Source: DATBLQ01 sp036555325 | GTDB taxonomy: Bacteria; Pseudomonadota; Alphaproteobacteria; Rhizobiales; Aestuariivirgaceae | Reading direction: 5' to 3' | Length of the DNA stretch: 64,000 nt | Assembly (NCBI GenBank): GCA_036555325.1 | Contig: DATBLQ010000081.1 | Location: forward strand, 16,322-80,321 | Shown here: one piece after another, positions 53,094-61,367 of the stretch | How the letters are laid out: each line of letters starts with the position of its first letter | Position numbering within the stretch: the first letter of the stretch is position 1 | Translations under genes and position numbers: made by a program | The notes under the pieces: model-generated | What the model saw: only the letters and a program-made list of their open reading frames with translations | What the model was told of the DNA's origin: nothing | Databases searched by the model: none

Positions 53094-53972
53094 ATGAAGG
53101 AAGCCCGGTACTCCTTTGGCGGTGAGGATCACATCTTCGTCGAGGTGGACGAGGAGATGTCGCTCGAAGCGTTTTTCAAGGGCCTATCGATGACCAATGC
53201 GGTTCGCGACAGCAATTTCAAGGGCGTCAGTGAAATCTGCCCGGCCAACGCTTCATTGCAAATCAAGTTCGATCCGGATTTGATCAGCCCCGAGGACATG
53301 CTGGCCGAAATAAAGAAGCTCGAAGTGTCCGCCGCCAAATCTGACTCGACCCTGCAAACGCGCATCATCGAAATCCCCGTCTATTACAACGACCCATGGA
53401 CACGGGAAACCCTCATGCGATTTCGGGAGCGCCATCAGGACCCGAAAAGTACCGATATCGAATACGCAGCGCGCATCAATAATCACGCCTCGATTGCCGA
53501 TTTCGTGAAAGCGCACTCGGGCTCGCCTTGGTTCGTGTCGATGGTGGGTTTCGTCGCCGGCCTGCCGTTCCTCTATCAAATGGTCGATCGATCGCGGCAA
53601 ATCGAGGTTCCTAAGTACCTGCGTCCCAGAACCGATACGCCCAAGCTCACTGTGGGCCATGGCGGCTGCTTTGGGTGCATCTATTCGGTGAGAGGCGCTG
53701 GCGGATATCAGATGTTCGGCATCACGCCCATGCCCATCTACGATCCAAACCAGAAGATCAGCTATCTGAAGGAATTCATGTGCCTGTTCAAGCCTGGCGA
53801 TATCGTCAAATGGAAACCCATCACCCGTGAGCAATATGATGAAGCGGTAGCTCAGGTTGAAGCGGGTCAGTTCGCTCCGCGCATGCGCAATATCACCTTT
53901 TCGCTTGATGAATTTCACCGGGATATTGACGCCTACAACCGCAAACTATATGGAGCGCTCGATGGCCATTAA
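53094..53972 (+). CDS. Carboxyltransferase-type subunit A (urea-carboxylase AHS1 / PxpB-like)
   Basis: A 292-residue AHS1-domain protein, longer than typical PxpB/KipI. Around residues 100-150 it reads IPVYYNDPWTRETLMRF and IEYAARINNHASIADF, and near 205-225 GCIYSVRGAGGYQMFGITP. By eye these segments resemble the carboxyltransferase part of urea carboxylase more than stand-alone PxpB. ATG 53094 with GGAGAG 6 bases upstream is chosen over ATG 53079. It overlaps the next gene by 11 bases. Confidence 0.85.
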   Translation: MKEARYSFGGEDHIFVEVDEEMSLEAFFKGLSMTNAVRDSNFKGVSEICPANASLQIKFDPDLISPEDMLAEIKKLEVSAAKSDSTLQTRIIEIPVYYNDPWTRETLMRFRERHQDPKSTDIEYAARINNHASIADFVKAHSGSPWFVSMVGFVAGLPFLYQMVDRSRQIEVPKYLRPRTDTPKLTVGHGGCFGCIYSVRGAGGYQMFGITPMPIYDPNQKISYLKEFMCLFKPGDIVKWKPITREQYDEAVAQVEAGQFAPRMRNITFSLDEFHRDIDAYNRKLYGALDGH

Positions 53973-54936
53973 GATCCTCAATGCCGGACTATCGACGACT
54001 GTGCAGGATCTTGGACGGCCGGGATATTACCGCATCGGCATTCCCATATCGGGCGGCATGGACCGGTACGCGTTGCGCACCGCAAACATGCTTGTCGGCA
54101 ATGAAGAAGGAGCAGCCGTCCTCGAAGCCGTTTTCATGGGGCCGCAGATCCAATTTACCTCCGATGCCATGGTTGCCGTCACTGGAGCTGAGCTGCCTCC
54201 CAAGCTGGATGGCGAGCTGCGGCCAACCTGGACATCCTTCGCTGTAAAGCGAGGGCAAACTCTAAGCTTCGACTACTTAAAGAAGGGAGCGCGCGCATAT
54301 ATTGCCATATCGGGCGGGATTGATGTGCCCGTGGTTCTCGGAAGCCGTTCCACCTATGCGCTCGGGGCGCTCGGTGGCCATGAGGGCCGGAAGTTGCAGG
54401 CGGGCGATGAGTTTGGATTGGTTGGTAAAGCGAAACCGGTGAAGGCCGGACGATCCGTGCCGGAGAAGCTCAGGCGTCTGCCGGGTCAACAGGTGGAGCT
54501 CCGAACATTGCCAGGGCTTTATTGGCATCGCATAACTGAACAGTCTGGACGGAACTTCTTTGAGGACACGTGGAAGGTGGCGTCTGAAGCAGATCGCATC
54601 GGTTATCGATTCCGCGGCGGGCGGCCTCTCGAATTCGTTCCGCGCAAGCAACCGTTTGGCGCAGGCTCCGATCCCTCGAACATTGTCGATGCCTGTTATC
54701 CCTATGGGTCGGTGCAAGTGCCCGGAGGCACCGAGCCGATCGTCCTGCATCGCGACGCTGTCTCGGGAGGAGGGTATATGATGGTGGGCACCGTAGTCTC
54801 CGCCGATATGGATCTGATCGGACAGCTTCAACCCAATACCCCCACAAGATTTGTGAAAGTTGATTTGAAAGGAGCACTGCAGGCGAGAAAAGATCGAACG
54901 GCGTTGCTTAATCAAGTGAGAAATCTGCTCGCATAG
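53962..54936 (+). CDS. Carboxyltransferase-type subunit B (AHS2 / PxpC-like)
   Basis: A 324-residue AHS2-domain protein (KipA/PxpC family). The N terminus is IKILNAGLSTTVQDLGRPGY, followed by GIPISGGMDRYALRTANMLVGN near 28-50, YIAISGGIDVPVVLGSRSTY near 113 and a C-terminal GGYMMVGTVVSADMDLIGQL near 275. It pairs with the upstream AHS1 subunit to form the carboxyltransferase/amidase half of the enzyme. ATG 53962 (MAIKIL) fits the family start. Confidence 0.9.
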   Translation: MAIKILNAGLSTTVQDLGRPGYYRIGIPISGGMDRYALRTANMLVGNEEGAAVLEAVFMGPQIQFTSDAMVAVTGAELPPKLDGELRPTWTSFAVKRGQTLSFDYLKKGARAYIAISGGIDVPVVLGSRSTYALGALGGHEGRKLQAGDEFGLVGKAKPVKAGRSVPEKLRRLPGQQVELRTLPGLYWHRITEQSGRNFFEDTWKVASEADRIGYRFRGGRPLEFVPRKQPFGAGSDPSNIVDACYPYGSVQVPGGTEPIVLHRDAVSGGGYMMVGTVVSADMDLIGQLQPNTPTRFVKVDLKGALQARKDRTALLNQVRNLLA

Positions 54937-54964
54937 AGCGGGATTGTTTTGAAAGGAGTGGGAA

Positions 54965-55549
54965 ATGCAAAGTTCACTGGTGGCAAATATCTGGCCACAG
55001 ACACAAACGAGTTGGCTCACAAAGGCCGTGCTCGTCGTTCTTGGCACCATGCTCTTGGCGATATCCGCCAAGCTGAAGGTGCCGTTTTATCCGGTTCCAA
55101 TGACGATGCAGGTCTTCGTCGTTCTCGTTTTGGGGCTGGCTTTCGGTGTTCGCCTCGCTGTTGCGACCATCCTTCTTTATTTGGCCGAGGGTGCCGCCTA
55201 TCTGCCCGTTTTCGCCGGAACTCCGGAAAGAGGATTGGGGCTGCCGTACATGGTCGGCCCTACCGGTGGCTATCTCTTCGGATACCTGCTCGCCGCCGCC
55301 GTAGTCGGCCTGTTGGCCGATCGTGGATGGAGCCGCCATGTGGGCAAGGCGATAATCGCCTGTCTCATCGGGCTGGCGCTCATATACGTGCCGGGAATTC
55401 TGTGGCTTGGCAGCGTAATCGGTTGGGACAAGCCGGTGATTGATTTGGGCTTTACCCCCTTCATTCTCGGAGACCTGGTGAAAGTGCTGATCGCAGCACT
55501 TGGCGTAACGGGTGTCTGGCATTTGAGCACCAACCTCACCCGCGCGTAG
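54965..55549 (+). CDS. bioY: BioY family biotin transporter (ECF S component)
   Basis: A 194-residue membrane protein with about six helices. BioY landmarks are LKVPFYPVPMTMQVFVVLVLG near 37-57, GAAYLPVFAG near 77 and GPTGGYLFGYLLAA near 98. A strong AAAGGAG site precedes ATG 54965, 28 bases after the AHS2 gene. No EcfA/EcfT genes are adjacent. Placement at the end of a biotin-enzyme operon suggests that it supplies biotin for the carrier encoded upstream. Confidence 0.92.
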   Translation: MQSSLVANIWPQTQTSWLTKAVLVVLGTMLLAISAKLKVPFYPVPMTMQVFVVLVLGLAFGVRLAVATILLYLAEGAAYLPVFAGTPERGLGLPYMVGPTGGYLFGYLLAAAVVGLLADRGWSRHVGKAIIACLIGLALIYVPGILWLGSVIGWDKPVIDLGFTPFILGDLVKVLIAALGVTGVWHLSTNLTRA

Positions 55550-55575
55550 GACAGGGAAACCTTCCGCACCTCATG

Positions 55576-55607
55576 AGGGCGACGATGTCACCCGGCATTG
55601 TCGCCCT
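55576..55607. terminator. Hairpin between convergent bioY and DUF1989 genes
   Basis: AGGGCGAC (55576-55583) pairs with GTCGCCCT (55600-55607), with extra ATG/CAT pairing inside. It sits directly next to the DUF1989 stop codon. No T run follows on either strand, so it may work poorly alone, but its position between convergent genes fits a shared terminator. Confidence 0.5.
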
Positions 55608-56210
55608 TCACATGACATCCACGATAAGCTCTGTCGGTCCGCTGCCGGAATTGATCATCCAATGATCCAATGCCAGATCGAACGGGCAAGATGAGACCAC
55701 GCAGATCAGATCCATGAGTGCCTCCAGTTCCACATAGGCCCCGGGCGGAACTGGATTGGGAGGCGAAACCAGCCTTCCGTCCGGCTCGACCACAGTGTGT
55801 GTGAAAAAATTGATGGGTTGCGGCACGACATCGATCTGATGACCGAGCCGGCGCATGGCGACAGCCAGATTCTCTGCGCAGCTGGGATGCGAGCCCTTGT
55901 ATCCAAAGAATTCGTAGCGGAACTGGTCGCAGGCAGCCAGCAACATGTCGTGCACGCCGTTCGCTCCATCCTTGGTCATGGTGAGCATGGGGCGACGGAA
56001 TCTTGAGATGAAGCTATCGCCTTGTCGCGGCTTGATGCTGAAGGTTGTGACCCAGGTGTGTGGCGCCGAAAGCCACTCAGCCCTGTCTACCGCGTTATAG
56101 GCGAAGAAATCGGCTGCCTGCCCGCCCTTTGGCGTCGTAATTCGTATGCGGTGGCCTTTATGGACGAACACCGCACGGCCCTCCCTGGCGGGAACGATCG
56201 TTTGGGCCAT
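55608..56210 (-). CDS. DUF1989 (urea carboxylase-associated) family protein
   Basis: A 200-residue protein of the family whose characterised members are carboxyguanidine deiminase subunits, formerly urea-carboxylase-associated proteins. It shows GGQAADFFAYNA near residue 29, GVHDMLLAACDQFRYEFFG near 85, HPSCAENLAVAM near 108 and the NFFTHTVVEPDG and VVSSCPFDL segments that carry likely metal ligands (Cys/His). It converges on the biotin-carboxylase operon. Only one such gene is present, whereas the known deiminase uses two. ATG 56210 is chosen over an in-frame start at 56255. Confidence 0.87.
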   Translation of the reverse strand: MAQTIVPAREGRAVFVHKGHRIRITTPKGGQAADFFAYNAVDRAEWLSAPHTWVTTFSIKPRQGDSFISRFRRPMLTMTKDGANGVHDMLLAACDQFRYEFFGYKGSHPSCAENLAVAMRRLGHQIDVVPQPINFFTHTVVEPDGRLVSPPNPVPPGAYVELEALMDLICVVSSCPFDLALDHWMINSGSGPTELIVDVM

Positions 56211-56269
56211 TGAACTACCCGTCTCTGTTGCGAATTTGGAAAGTACCCTCGGCAAACGAAGCGAGCAAG

Positions 56270-56470
56270 CTACGGTCCGTCCCTTGGATCCCCGACTTCG
56301 ATTTCCTCCGCCTCGCGCCGGTTGTCGTCGTCTTTACGAGCCGTTTCCGTCTCGCCCGCTTCCTTGCCGTCGGGATCGGTGATGCCGCCGGCGCCGCCAT
56401 CTCCCGGTAAAGCTGGATCGACGGGCGGCCGGGGCATCGGCAATGTCACCCAATCGCCTCTGCTCGTCAT
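56270..56470 (-). CDS. Small hydrophilic hypothetical protein
   Basis: A 66-residue open frame rich in Pro, Gly, Asp and Glu (PPVDPALPGDGGAGG, then a charged tail). GGGAG lies about 9 bases before ATG 56470, which is why I include it. No known domain is recognised, and the low-complexity composition means it could be a chance frame. It lies in the 324-bp gap between the DUF1989 gene and the Opu-type permease. Confidence 0.45.
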   Translation of the reverse strand: MTSRGDWVTLPMPRPPVDPALPGDGGAGGITDPDGKEAGETETARKDDDNRREAEEIEVGDPRDGP

Positions 56471-56534
56471 GGTCTTGGCTCCCAGTTTCTAACGCTGCAA
56501 CTACAATCATCGAGGACGGCAGCGAGTTCCACGC

Positions 56535-58517
56535 CTAAGCCATCCCCAGTTCCTTCTTGCGGTTTGCAGCCCAAGCCCCGATCAGCCTGTCGGCTATGAT
56601 TCCGATGAAAGCGATCCCAAGCCCGGCAAGCAGGCCGCGACCGGTATCGGCGCCGGGCAGCGCTTTATAGATTTCCTGGCCAAGATCGCGCGAGCCGATC
56701 AGGGCAGTAATCGCCACCATCGCCAACGCCATCATGATCGTCTGGTTTATGCCAAGCATGATTTCCGGCATCGCCACAGGAAGTTCCACCTTCCACAGCC
56801 GCTGCAATGGTGTAGCACCTGCGGCGTTCGCTGCTTCGATGATTACTGCCGGAATTCGCCTGATGCCGAGATAGGTGAAGCGAATGGCAGGCACGCTCGC
56901 GTAACCCAGAATTGCCGCGATGTTCGAGAGGTCTCCGACCTTCAGCAACATGATGACCGGAATCAGGTAAATGAAACTCGGAAACGTCTGCAGCGTATCG
57001 CAAACGGCCAAGACGACGCGGGCAACTCGCTCGCTGCGCGAAGCCCAAACCCCAATCGGGATGCCAATCATTATTGAAATCACCGTCGCCGCGCTCACCA
57101 AATAGACAGTGAGCATGAGCGGCACCCAGTAACCGGTGAGCAACATCGCGAGCAGCAGCAGAACAGTTAGGGCCGCAAGCCGCCAGCCGCCGAAATGCCA
57201 GCCCAGGACGCCGATCACACCGACGACCATAGTCCATGGCATCCACAGGTAGAAATCGCGCAACGGCAGCAGCAGAAAAACCGTTATCCAATCACGGGCA
57301 GGTTTTATGTACTCGTAGAAATTCTTCGATATCCAGCGAACGGTCGTATCGATTACGGGTCCGTAGCTAACTGTGAATTGTTTCGGAAGCACGGCCAACG
57401 CCGGCACGAATCGCGCTGCGACAATTGTGAGTATCAGTATCGCGATGAACGTCAGCAGATGACGATGCCGCCATGACCAGGATGTGCCGGCTGGAAACCG
57501 GCTGATTCCTCGATAAGCGTAAGCCTGCGTCATGCGATCGAGCACGACGGCGATCAATGTGATTGCGATACCTTGCTCAGTGGCCTTGCCGATATAAAGC
57601 TGCTGAAGTGAGAAAAGCAGTTTTTGACCAAGGCCCGAGGCGCCAACGAGTGATGCGATCACAACCATTGCAAGCGTCTGCATGACCACCTGGTTCAATC
57701 CCAGCAGCAATGTCTTTTTGGCCGCGGGCAGCTGAACCTTCCACAGAAGCTGCCGCGGCGTGCATCCCGCCATGCGACCCGCCTCCACCACTTCCGTCGG
57801 CACGGTGGCGATGCCAAGGACGACGCAGCGCGCCATGGGGGGCATGGCGAAGATCAAAGTAGCCAGAAGTGCCGGAACTTTTCCAAAACCGAACAAAACT
57901 ACGACCGGCCCGAGATAGGCCATGTGAGGCGTTGCCTGCATGATATCGAAAGCCGCTGTGACGATGGCCTCGACGCGCTTCGACTTGGTCGCCCAGATGC
58001 CGAGAAAAAGCCCGATTCCAGCCGCCAGCGGCACCGCCACCATGACGATGGCGAGCGTCTGCATTGCATCCGGCCAAAGTTGGAAAATCGCAAGATATAG
58101 CGCAGCCAGGCCACAGAAAACCGCAAGGCGCGTGCCGCCAATCCAGTGCGCCAGAATCGCCGTACCCGCGACGATCGCAACCCACGGCAGGGGTGGCCAT
58201 TCGTAAGCCAGAACGCCGCGATACAGCAGTGCTTCGACCAGGCCCAGCGGAAGGGACAGAAGCCAGGAAATGAAACGAGTTATGTCGACAACGGCAATTG
58301 GGCCCAGCGCAGCGTCCTTGCCCAGCCAGGCAAAAAAGTCGGTCACCCATTGTCGCGCAGGCACAACCCAGGCGGACGGCCACACCGAGACCCATGCCAG
58401 GTACGTGGATGCGATAAGGCAAGATACGATGACCGCCAGGAGGAGTAGAAATAGCTGTTGTGGCGACTGCAATGCAGGAGCGCGCTGCCCATGAGGAGCG
58501 GGGAGGGCGAGGCTCAT
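56535..58517 (-). CDS. Glycine betaine/proline-type ABC transporter permease, fused double permease
   Basis: A 660-residue inner-membrane protein made of two ProW/OpuAB-type permease units in tandem. Unit 1 has QATPHMAYLGPVVVLFGFGKVPALLATLIFA near 215-245 (abbreviated) and GRMAGCTPRQLLWKVQLPAAKKTLLLG near 265. Unit 2 has LQTFPSFIYLIPVIMLLKVGDLS near 510 and ANAAGATPLQRLWKVELPVAMPEIMLG near 560. Most ProU-type permeases are single units that dimerise. ATG overlaps the ATPase stop by 4 bases. Confidence 0.9.
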   Translation of the reverse strand: MSLALPAPHGQRAPALQSPQQLFLLLLAVIVSCLIASTYLAWVSVWPSAWVVPARQWVTDFFAWLGKDAALGPIAVVDITRFISWLLSLPLGLVEALLYRGVLAYEWPPLPWVAIVAGTAILAHWIGGTRLAVFCGLAALYLAIFQLWPDAMQTLAIVMVAVPLAAGIGLFLGIWATKSKRVEAIVTAAFDIMQATPHMAYLGPVVVLFGFGKVPALLATLIFAMPPMARCVVLGIATVPTEVVEAGRMAGCTPRQLLWKVQLPAAKKTLLLGLNQVVMQTLAMVVIASLVGASGLGQKLLFSLQQLYIGKATEQGIAITLIAVVLDRMTQAYAYRGISRFPAGTSWSWRHRHLLTFIAILILTIVAARFVPALAVLPKQFTVSYGPVIDTTVRWISKNFYEYIKPARDWITVFLLLPLRDFYLWMPWTMVVGVIGVLGWHFGGWRLAALTVLLLLAMLLTGYWVPLMLTVYLVSAATVISIMIGIPIGVWASRSERVARVVLAVCDTLQTFPSFIYLIPVIMLLKVGDLSNIAAILGYASVPAIRFTYLGIRRIPAVIIEAANAAGATPLQRLWKVELPVAMPEIMLGINQTIMMALAMVAITALIGSRDLGQEIYKALPGADTGRGLLAGLGIAFIGIIADRLIGAWAANRKKELGMA

Positions 58518-59533
58518 GACTCCGCTGGCGGGAACAATGCAGCAATCATCCGCTCGCGCGTTACCGCGCCGATGATTCTTCCCTTCTCGTCGATGACGGG
58601 CAGGGCAGCGTCTGCCGCCAGCACCTCAGCAGCAATATCTCCTATGCGCGCACTGCAATGCACTGGTTTTCCTCGAGCTCCGTTGGGTTTCTCCATGATC
58701 GAACGAACTGTGATGATACGATCGCGCGGAGCATACTTGGTAAATTCGGTCACATACTCATCGGCTGGTTGCGTGAGCATTTCCTCTGCCGTTGCAAGCT
58801 GAACCAGGCAGCCGTCCTTCATGATGCCGATGCGGTCTCCCAGCCTGATGGCCTCGTCAAAATCGTGAGTAATGAACACGATCGTCTTTTGCAGCAGTTT
58901 CTGCAACCGCAGGAATTCGTCCTGCATTTCACGACGTATAAGCGGGTCGAGCGCTGAGAACGGTTCATCCAGAAACCAGATGTCCGGTTCAACTGCCAAA
59001 GACCGCGCGATGCCTACGCGTTGCTGCTGACCCCCCGAAAGTTCACGCGGGAAATAGTCCTCTCGTCCCTCAAGCCCAACCAGCCGGATCATATCGCGGG
59101 CACGCGCATCGCGCTCATCGCGACTTGATCCCCTCACCTCCAACGGGAAAGCAACATTGGATAGAACGCTGCGATGTGGAAGCAAACCGAAGTGCTGGAA
59201 TACCATTCCCATCTTGTGGCGGCGCAGTTCGATGAGTTCGCGACCGCTGACCTTAAGAAGGTCCCGTCCATCGAAAAGTATCCTCCCAGCCGTAGGATCG
59301 TTGAGGCGGGTGAGCGCGCGGATGAGGGTCGATTTACCCGACCCGGATAGACCCATGATGATCAGGATTTCTCCCGCCCGCACATCGAACGATACATCGC
59401 GGACCGCCCCGATGTAACCCTCGGCCGCAAGCGTCTCGAGCGAGGGATTTCCGCCATGGCGGTTGAGAAAGCCACGCGGATCAGGCCCGAAGATCTTCCA
59501 CAAGTTCAGGCAGGAAATCTTGATGTCGCTCAT
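58514..59533 (-). CDS. Glycine betaine/proline-type ABC transporter ATP-binding protein (ProV/OpuAA)
   Basis: A 339-residue ATPase. Walker A is GLSGSGKSTLIRALTRL near residue 60, the signature is LSGGQQQRVGIARSLA near 165, Walker B is IWFLDEPFSALDP near 185 and the H-loop is FITHDFDEAIRLGDRIGIMKDG. A C-terminal CBS-like stretch (about 280-335) is shorter than the tandem CBS domains of OpuA, so ionic-strength sensing may be reduced. The N-terminal IFGPDPRGFLNRHGG extension is usual for ProV. Confidence 0.9.
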   Translation of the reverse strand: MSDIKISCLNLWKIFGPDPRGFLNRHGGNPSLETLAAEGYIGAVRDVSFDVRAGEILIIMGLSGSGKSTLIRALTRLNDPTAGRILFDGRDLLKVSGRELIELRRHKMGMVFQHFGLLPHRSVLSNVAFPLEVRGSSRDERDARARDMIRLVGLEGREDYFPRELSGGQQQRVGIARSLAVEPDIWFLDEPFSALDPLIRREMQDEFLRLQKLLQKTIVFITHDFDEAIRLGDRIGIMKDGCLVQLATAEEMLTQPADEYVTEFTKYAPRDRIITVRSIMEKPNGARGKPVHCSARIGDIAAEVLAADAALPVIDEKGRIIGAVTRERMIAALFPPAES

Positions 59534-59645
59534 CGGAGTCTGAAGCGGCTCGCTAGCCTGTAGCCCCTACATCGTCAGGATGGGTGATAAAAATGCCGGG
59601 CGCAATATTCCATTGCACCCGGGAACAGGGTTCAGGAGCTCTTTG

Positions 59646-60590
59646 CTATTCGAGCCAAGTTTTCCAGACGGCCTCGTTTTCCGCGAGCCATTTTTTGGCA
59701 GCATCTTCAGGGGTCATGCCCTCGACGTCGACCATGGCCGCTGCGGCCGCAATCTGCGGATTGGTAAAATTGACCTTCTTCAACGTGGCTGCCGCTCCGG
59801 GCCATTTTTTCTCCAGGTTAGGAGAGCCGGCCTTTTTCAGATAACCCTGCTTCGGTGCACCGCAGTCAAAGACTGCGTCCGGGTTGGAGCCCCATTTGGG
59901 ATCATCATGGCAGGCTTTGTCGTAATCGGGGAATTCAACGAATTCGCCCTCGAACTTCGCTTCGATGAAGTTCGGCGTCCAGTTGAAGAGAACAACAGGC
60001 TCCTTGCGGTCGTAAGCGGCCTGCAGCTCGGCCCAAAGCGTCGCTGCCTGTCCAACCGGAACTTCCTGGAAATTCATCTTGAGAGCCTGGATACGCTCTG
60101 AGTAGTGCTTGCCCCAGTCGGCCGGCGGGCCGACAAACCGACCCTTGTCGCCGGTTTCGGCTGTGGCAAACTTCGCCGCGCAAGCATCGAGCGCCTTCCA
60201 ATCCGGCAGTCCCGGGCAAACGTCTCTCACGTATTTTGGATACCACCATTCTTCACGCGTGATGGCGTCATGCGGCCCAAGGTCGACCGCCCCTTCCGCA
60301 AGTGCTTTTTCAAAACCGTCTCGCTGTGAGCCCTCCCAGACCTCCACTTGAAAGTCCATATCGCCACGAGCGAGTGCGGGATACTGCAGCTGGGTATCCG
60401 AGGATACGTATTCGACGTTGTAGCCTTTTTTCTTTAGGAGTTCGCCGACCACGGTTGAAAGGACGAGTTGGCTCGTCCAATTGTTCTGCACGATCTTGAT
60501 CGGGTCGGTCGATTCCGGCGTCTGCGCCATGACAGCGCCATGAACGACAAAGGCCGGTAGCAAGCAACCGGCCAACACAAGTTTTCTCAT
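59646..60590 (-). CDS. Glycine betaine/proline-type ABC transporter substrate-binding protein
   Basis: A 314-residue periplasmic binding protein of the ProX/OpuAC family with a signal peptide (LVLAGCLLPAFVVHGAVMA). It has IKIVQNNWTSQLVLSTVVGELLKKKGYNVEYV at the mature N terminus (abbreviated), and many Trp residues (EVWEGSQ, REEWWYPKYV, FNWTPNF) that could form an aromatic box for a quaternary amine. ATG 60590 with GGGAGGAAGC upstream is chosen over 60665. The gene is 112 bases upstream of the ATPase. Confidence 0.9.
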   Translation of the reverse strand: MRKLVLAGCLLPAFVVHGAVMAQTPESTDPIKIVQNNWTSQLVLSTVVGELLKKKGYNVEYVSSDTQLQYPALARGDMDFQVEVWEGSQRDGFEKALAEGAVDLGPHDAITREEWWYPKYVRDVCPGLPDWKALDACAAKFATAETGDKGRFVGPPADWGKHYSERIQALKMNFQEVPVGQAATLWAELQAAYDRKEPVVLFNWTPNFIEAKFEGEFVEFPDYDKACHDDPKWGSNPDAVFDCGAPKQGYLKKAGSPNLEKKWPGAAATLKKVNFTNPQIAAAAAMVDVEGMTPEDAAKKWLAENEAVWKTWLE

Positions 60591-60665
60591 TAGCTTCCTC
60601 CCGTTGGAAGAGCAGGCCATGCCCGCTCCTAACCGCATTGGGCCCATTGGCCCCAAGGCGTCCAA

Positions 60666-60696
60666 ACTTTAGAGAGAGCTTGTCCTAGATTCAAGC
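60666..60696 (-). promoter_or_regulatory. Promoter with overlapping inverted repeat upstream of the betaine-type importer
   Basis: On the minus strand TTGAAT (60689-60694), a 17-base spacer and TAAAGT (60666-60671) resemble a housekeeping promoter. GCTTG/CAAGC arms (60678-60682 and 60692-60696) overlap it and could bind a repressor. It is 76 bases before the binding-protein start. Confidence 0.45.
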
Positions 60697-60715
60697 AAGG
60701 GATGGACGACAGGCC

Positions 60716-61204
60716 TTACGCTGCCTTCTTGTTCACACCCATTGCCGCAATCTCACTGAGGTGCCGATCGGCTTGCTTTTCTTGCTTCATATTATCGCGC
60801 AGCGCCTTTGCCGCTTCGATGAAACCCAGATCCTCTGCCCAGGTAATAAGGCTCCCGTAGCGGTTGATCTCATAGTGCTCGACTGCTTGCGCCGACGCAA
60901 TCAACGCCACGTCGCGCGTTGCGTCGTCTTCGATTTCCGAAAGCACCTTGTCGGATTCTTTCAAAATACCCTCAAGCGCATCACATTGCTCGCCGCTAGC
61001 CGGTAGCTTGATAGACGCGAAAACCCGCTTCAATTGTTCGACATGCTCCTTGGTCTCGGTCAGATGCTTTTGAAACGCAGTGCGCAGTTCCGCACCCCCG
61101 GCCTGCGATGCCATCTTTGGCAGCTCATCCACAAGCCGCCGTTCTGCGTAGTAGATGTCCCTGAGGTAATGAACGAAGAGATCCTTGAGTGAGGCGATTG
61201 CCAT
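60716..61204 (-). CDS. DUF892 ferritin-like protein (YciE/YciF-like)
   Basis: A 162-residue, all-helical protein of the DUF892 family. It shows DLFVHYLRDIYYAERRLVDELPKMA near 8-32, an HLTETKEHVEQL carboxylate/His helix near 47 and the QAVEHYEINRYGSL helix near 108, giving the four-helix-bundle metal ligand pattern (E, H, E, H). The family is stress-associated but biochemically poorly known. AGGAG precedes ATG 61204. It separates the betaine-type importer from the ectoine-hydrolase-like gene and is probably transcribed alone. Confidence 0.9.
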   Translation of the reverse strand: MAIASLKDLFVHYLRDIYYAERRLVDELPKMASQAGGAELRTAFQKHLTETKEHVEQLKRVFASIKLPASGEQCDALEGILKESDKVLSEIEDDATRDVALIASAQAVEHYEINRYGSLITWAEDLGFIEAAKALRDNMKQEKQADRHLSEIAAMGVNKKAA

Positions 61205-61367
61205 GGTGCGCTCCTGGGGATTGCTGATGAAAGATACGACCTCTGTAGAAAATCAGTCTCAAACAACTCCCTAAGGTCGCAAAGGTTCCCGATTGCGCAA
61301 CCATCGTGGCACCCATCTTTTTCATTCTCTTGATTTCTCACCCACACCTGGCCGAGGATAAAGCCCA

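Noticed and set aside
50694..54936. Simple annotation of the locus as a standard 5-oxoprolinase pxpABC operon
   Set aside because: A dedicated biotin carrier and biotin carboxylase lie between pxpA and the AHS genes, and the AHS1 subunit reads like urea carboxylase, so the plain assignment is not adequate.
57577..58545. A 322-codon minus-strand frame overlapping the double permease
   Set aside because: It is the same strand in another frame; the permease frame has helices, EAA loops and a coupled start, while this one is Arg/Ser/Gly-rich with no membrane pattern.
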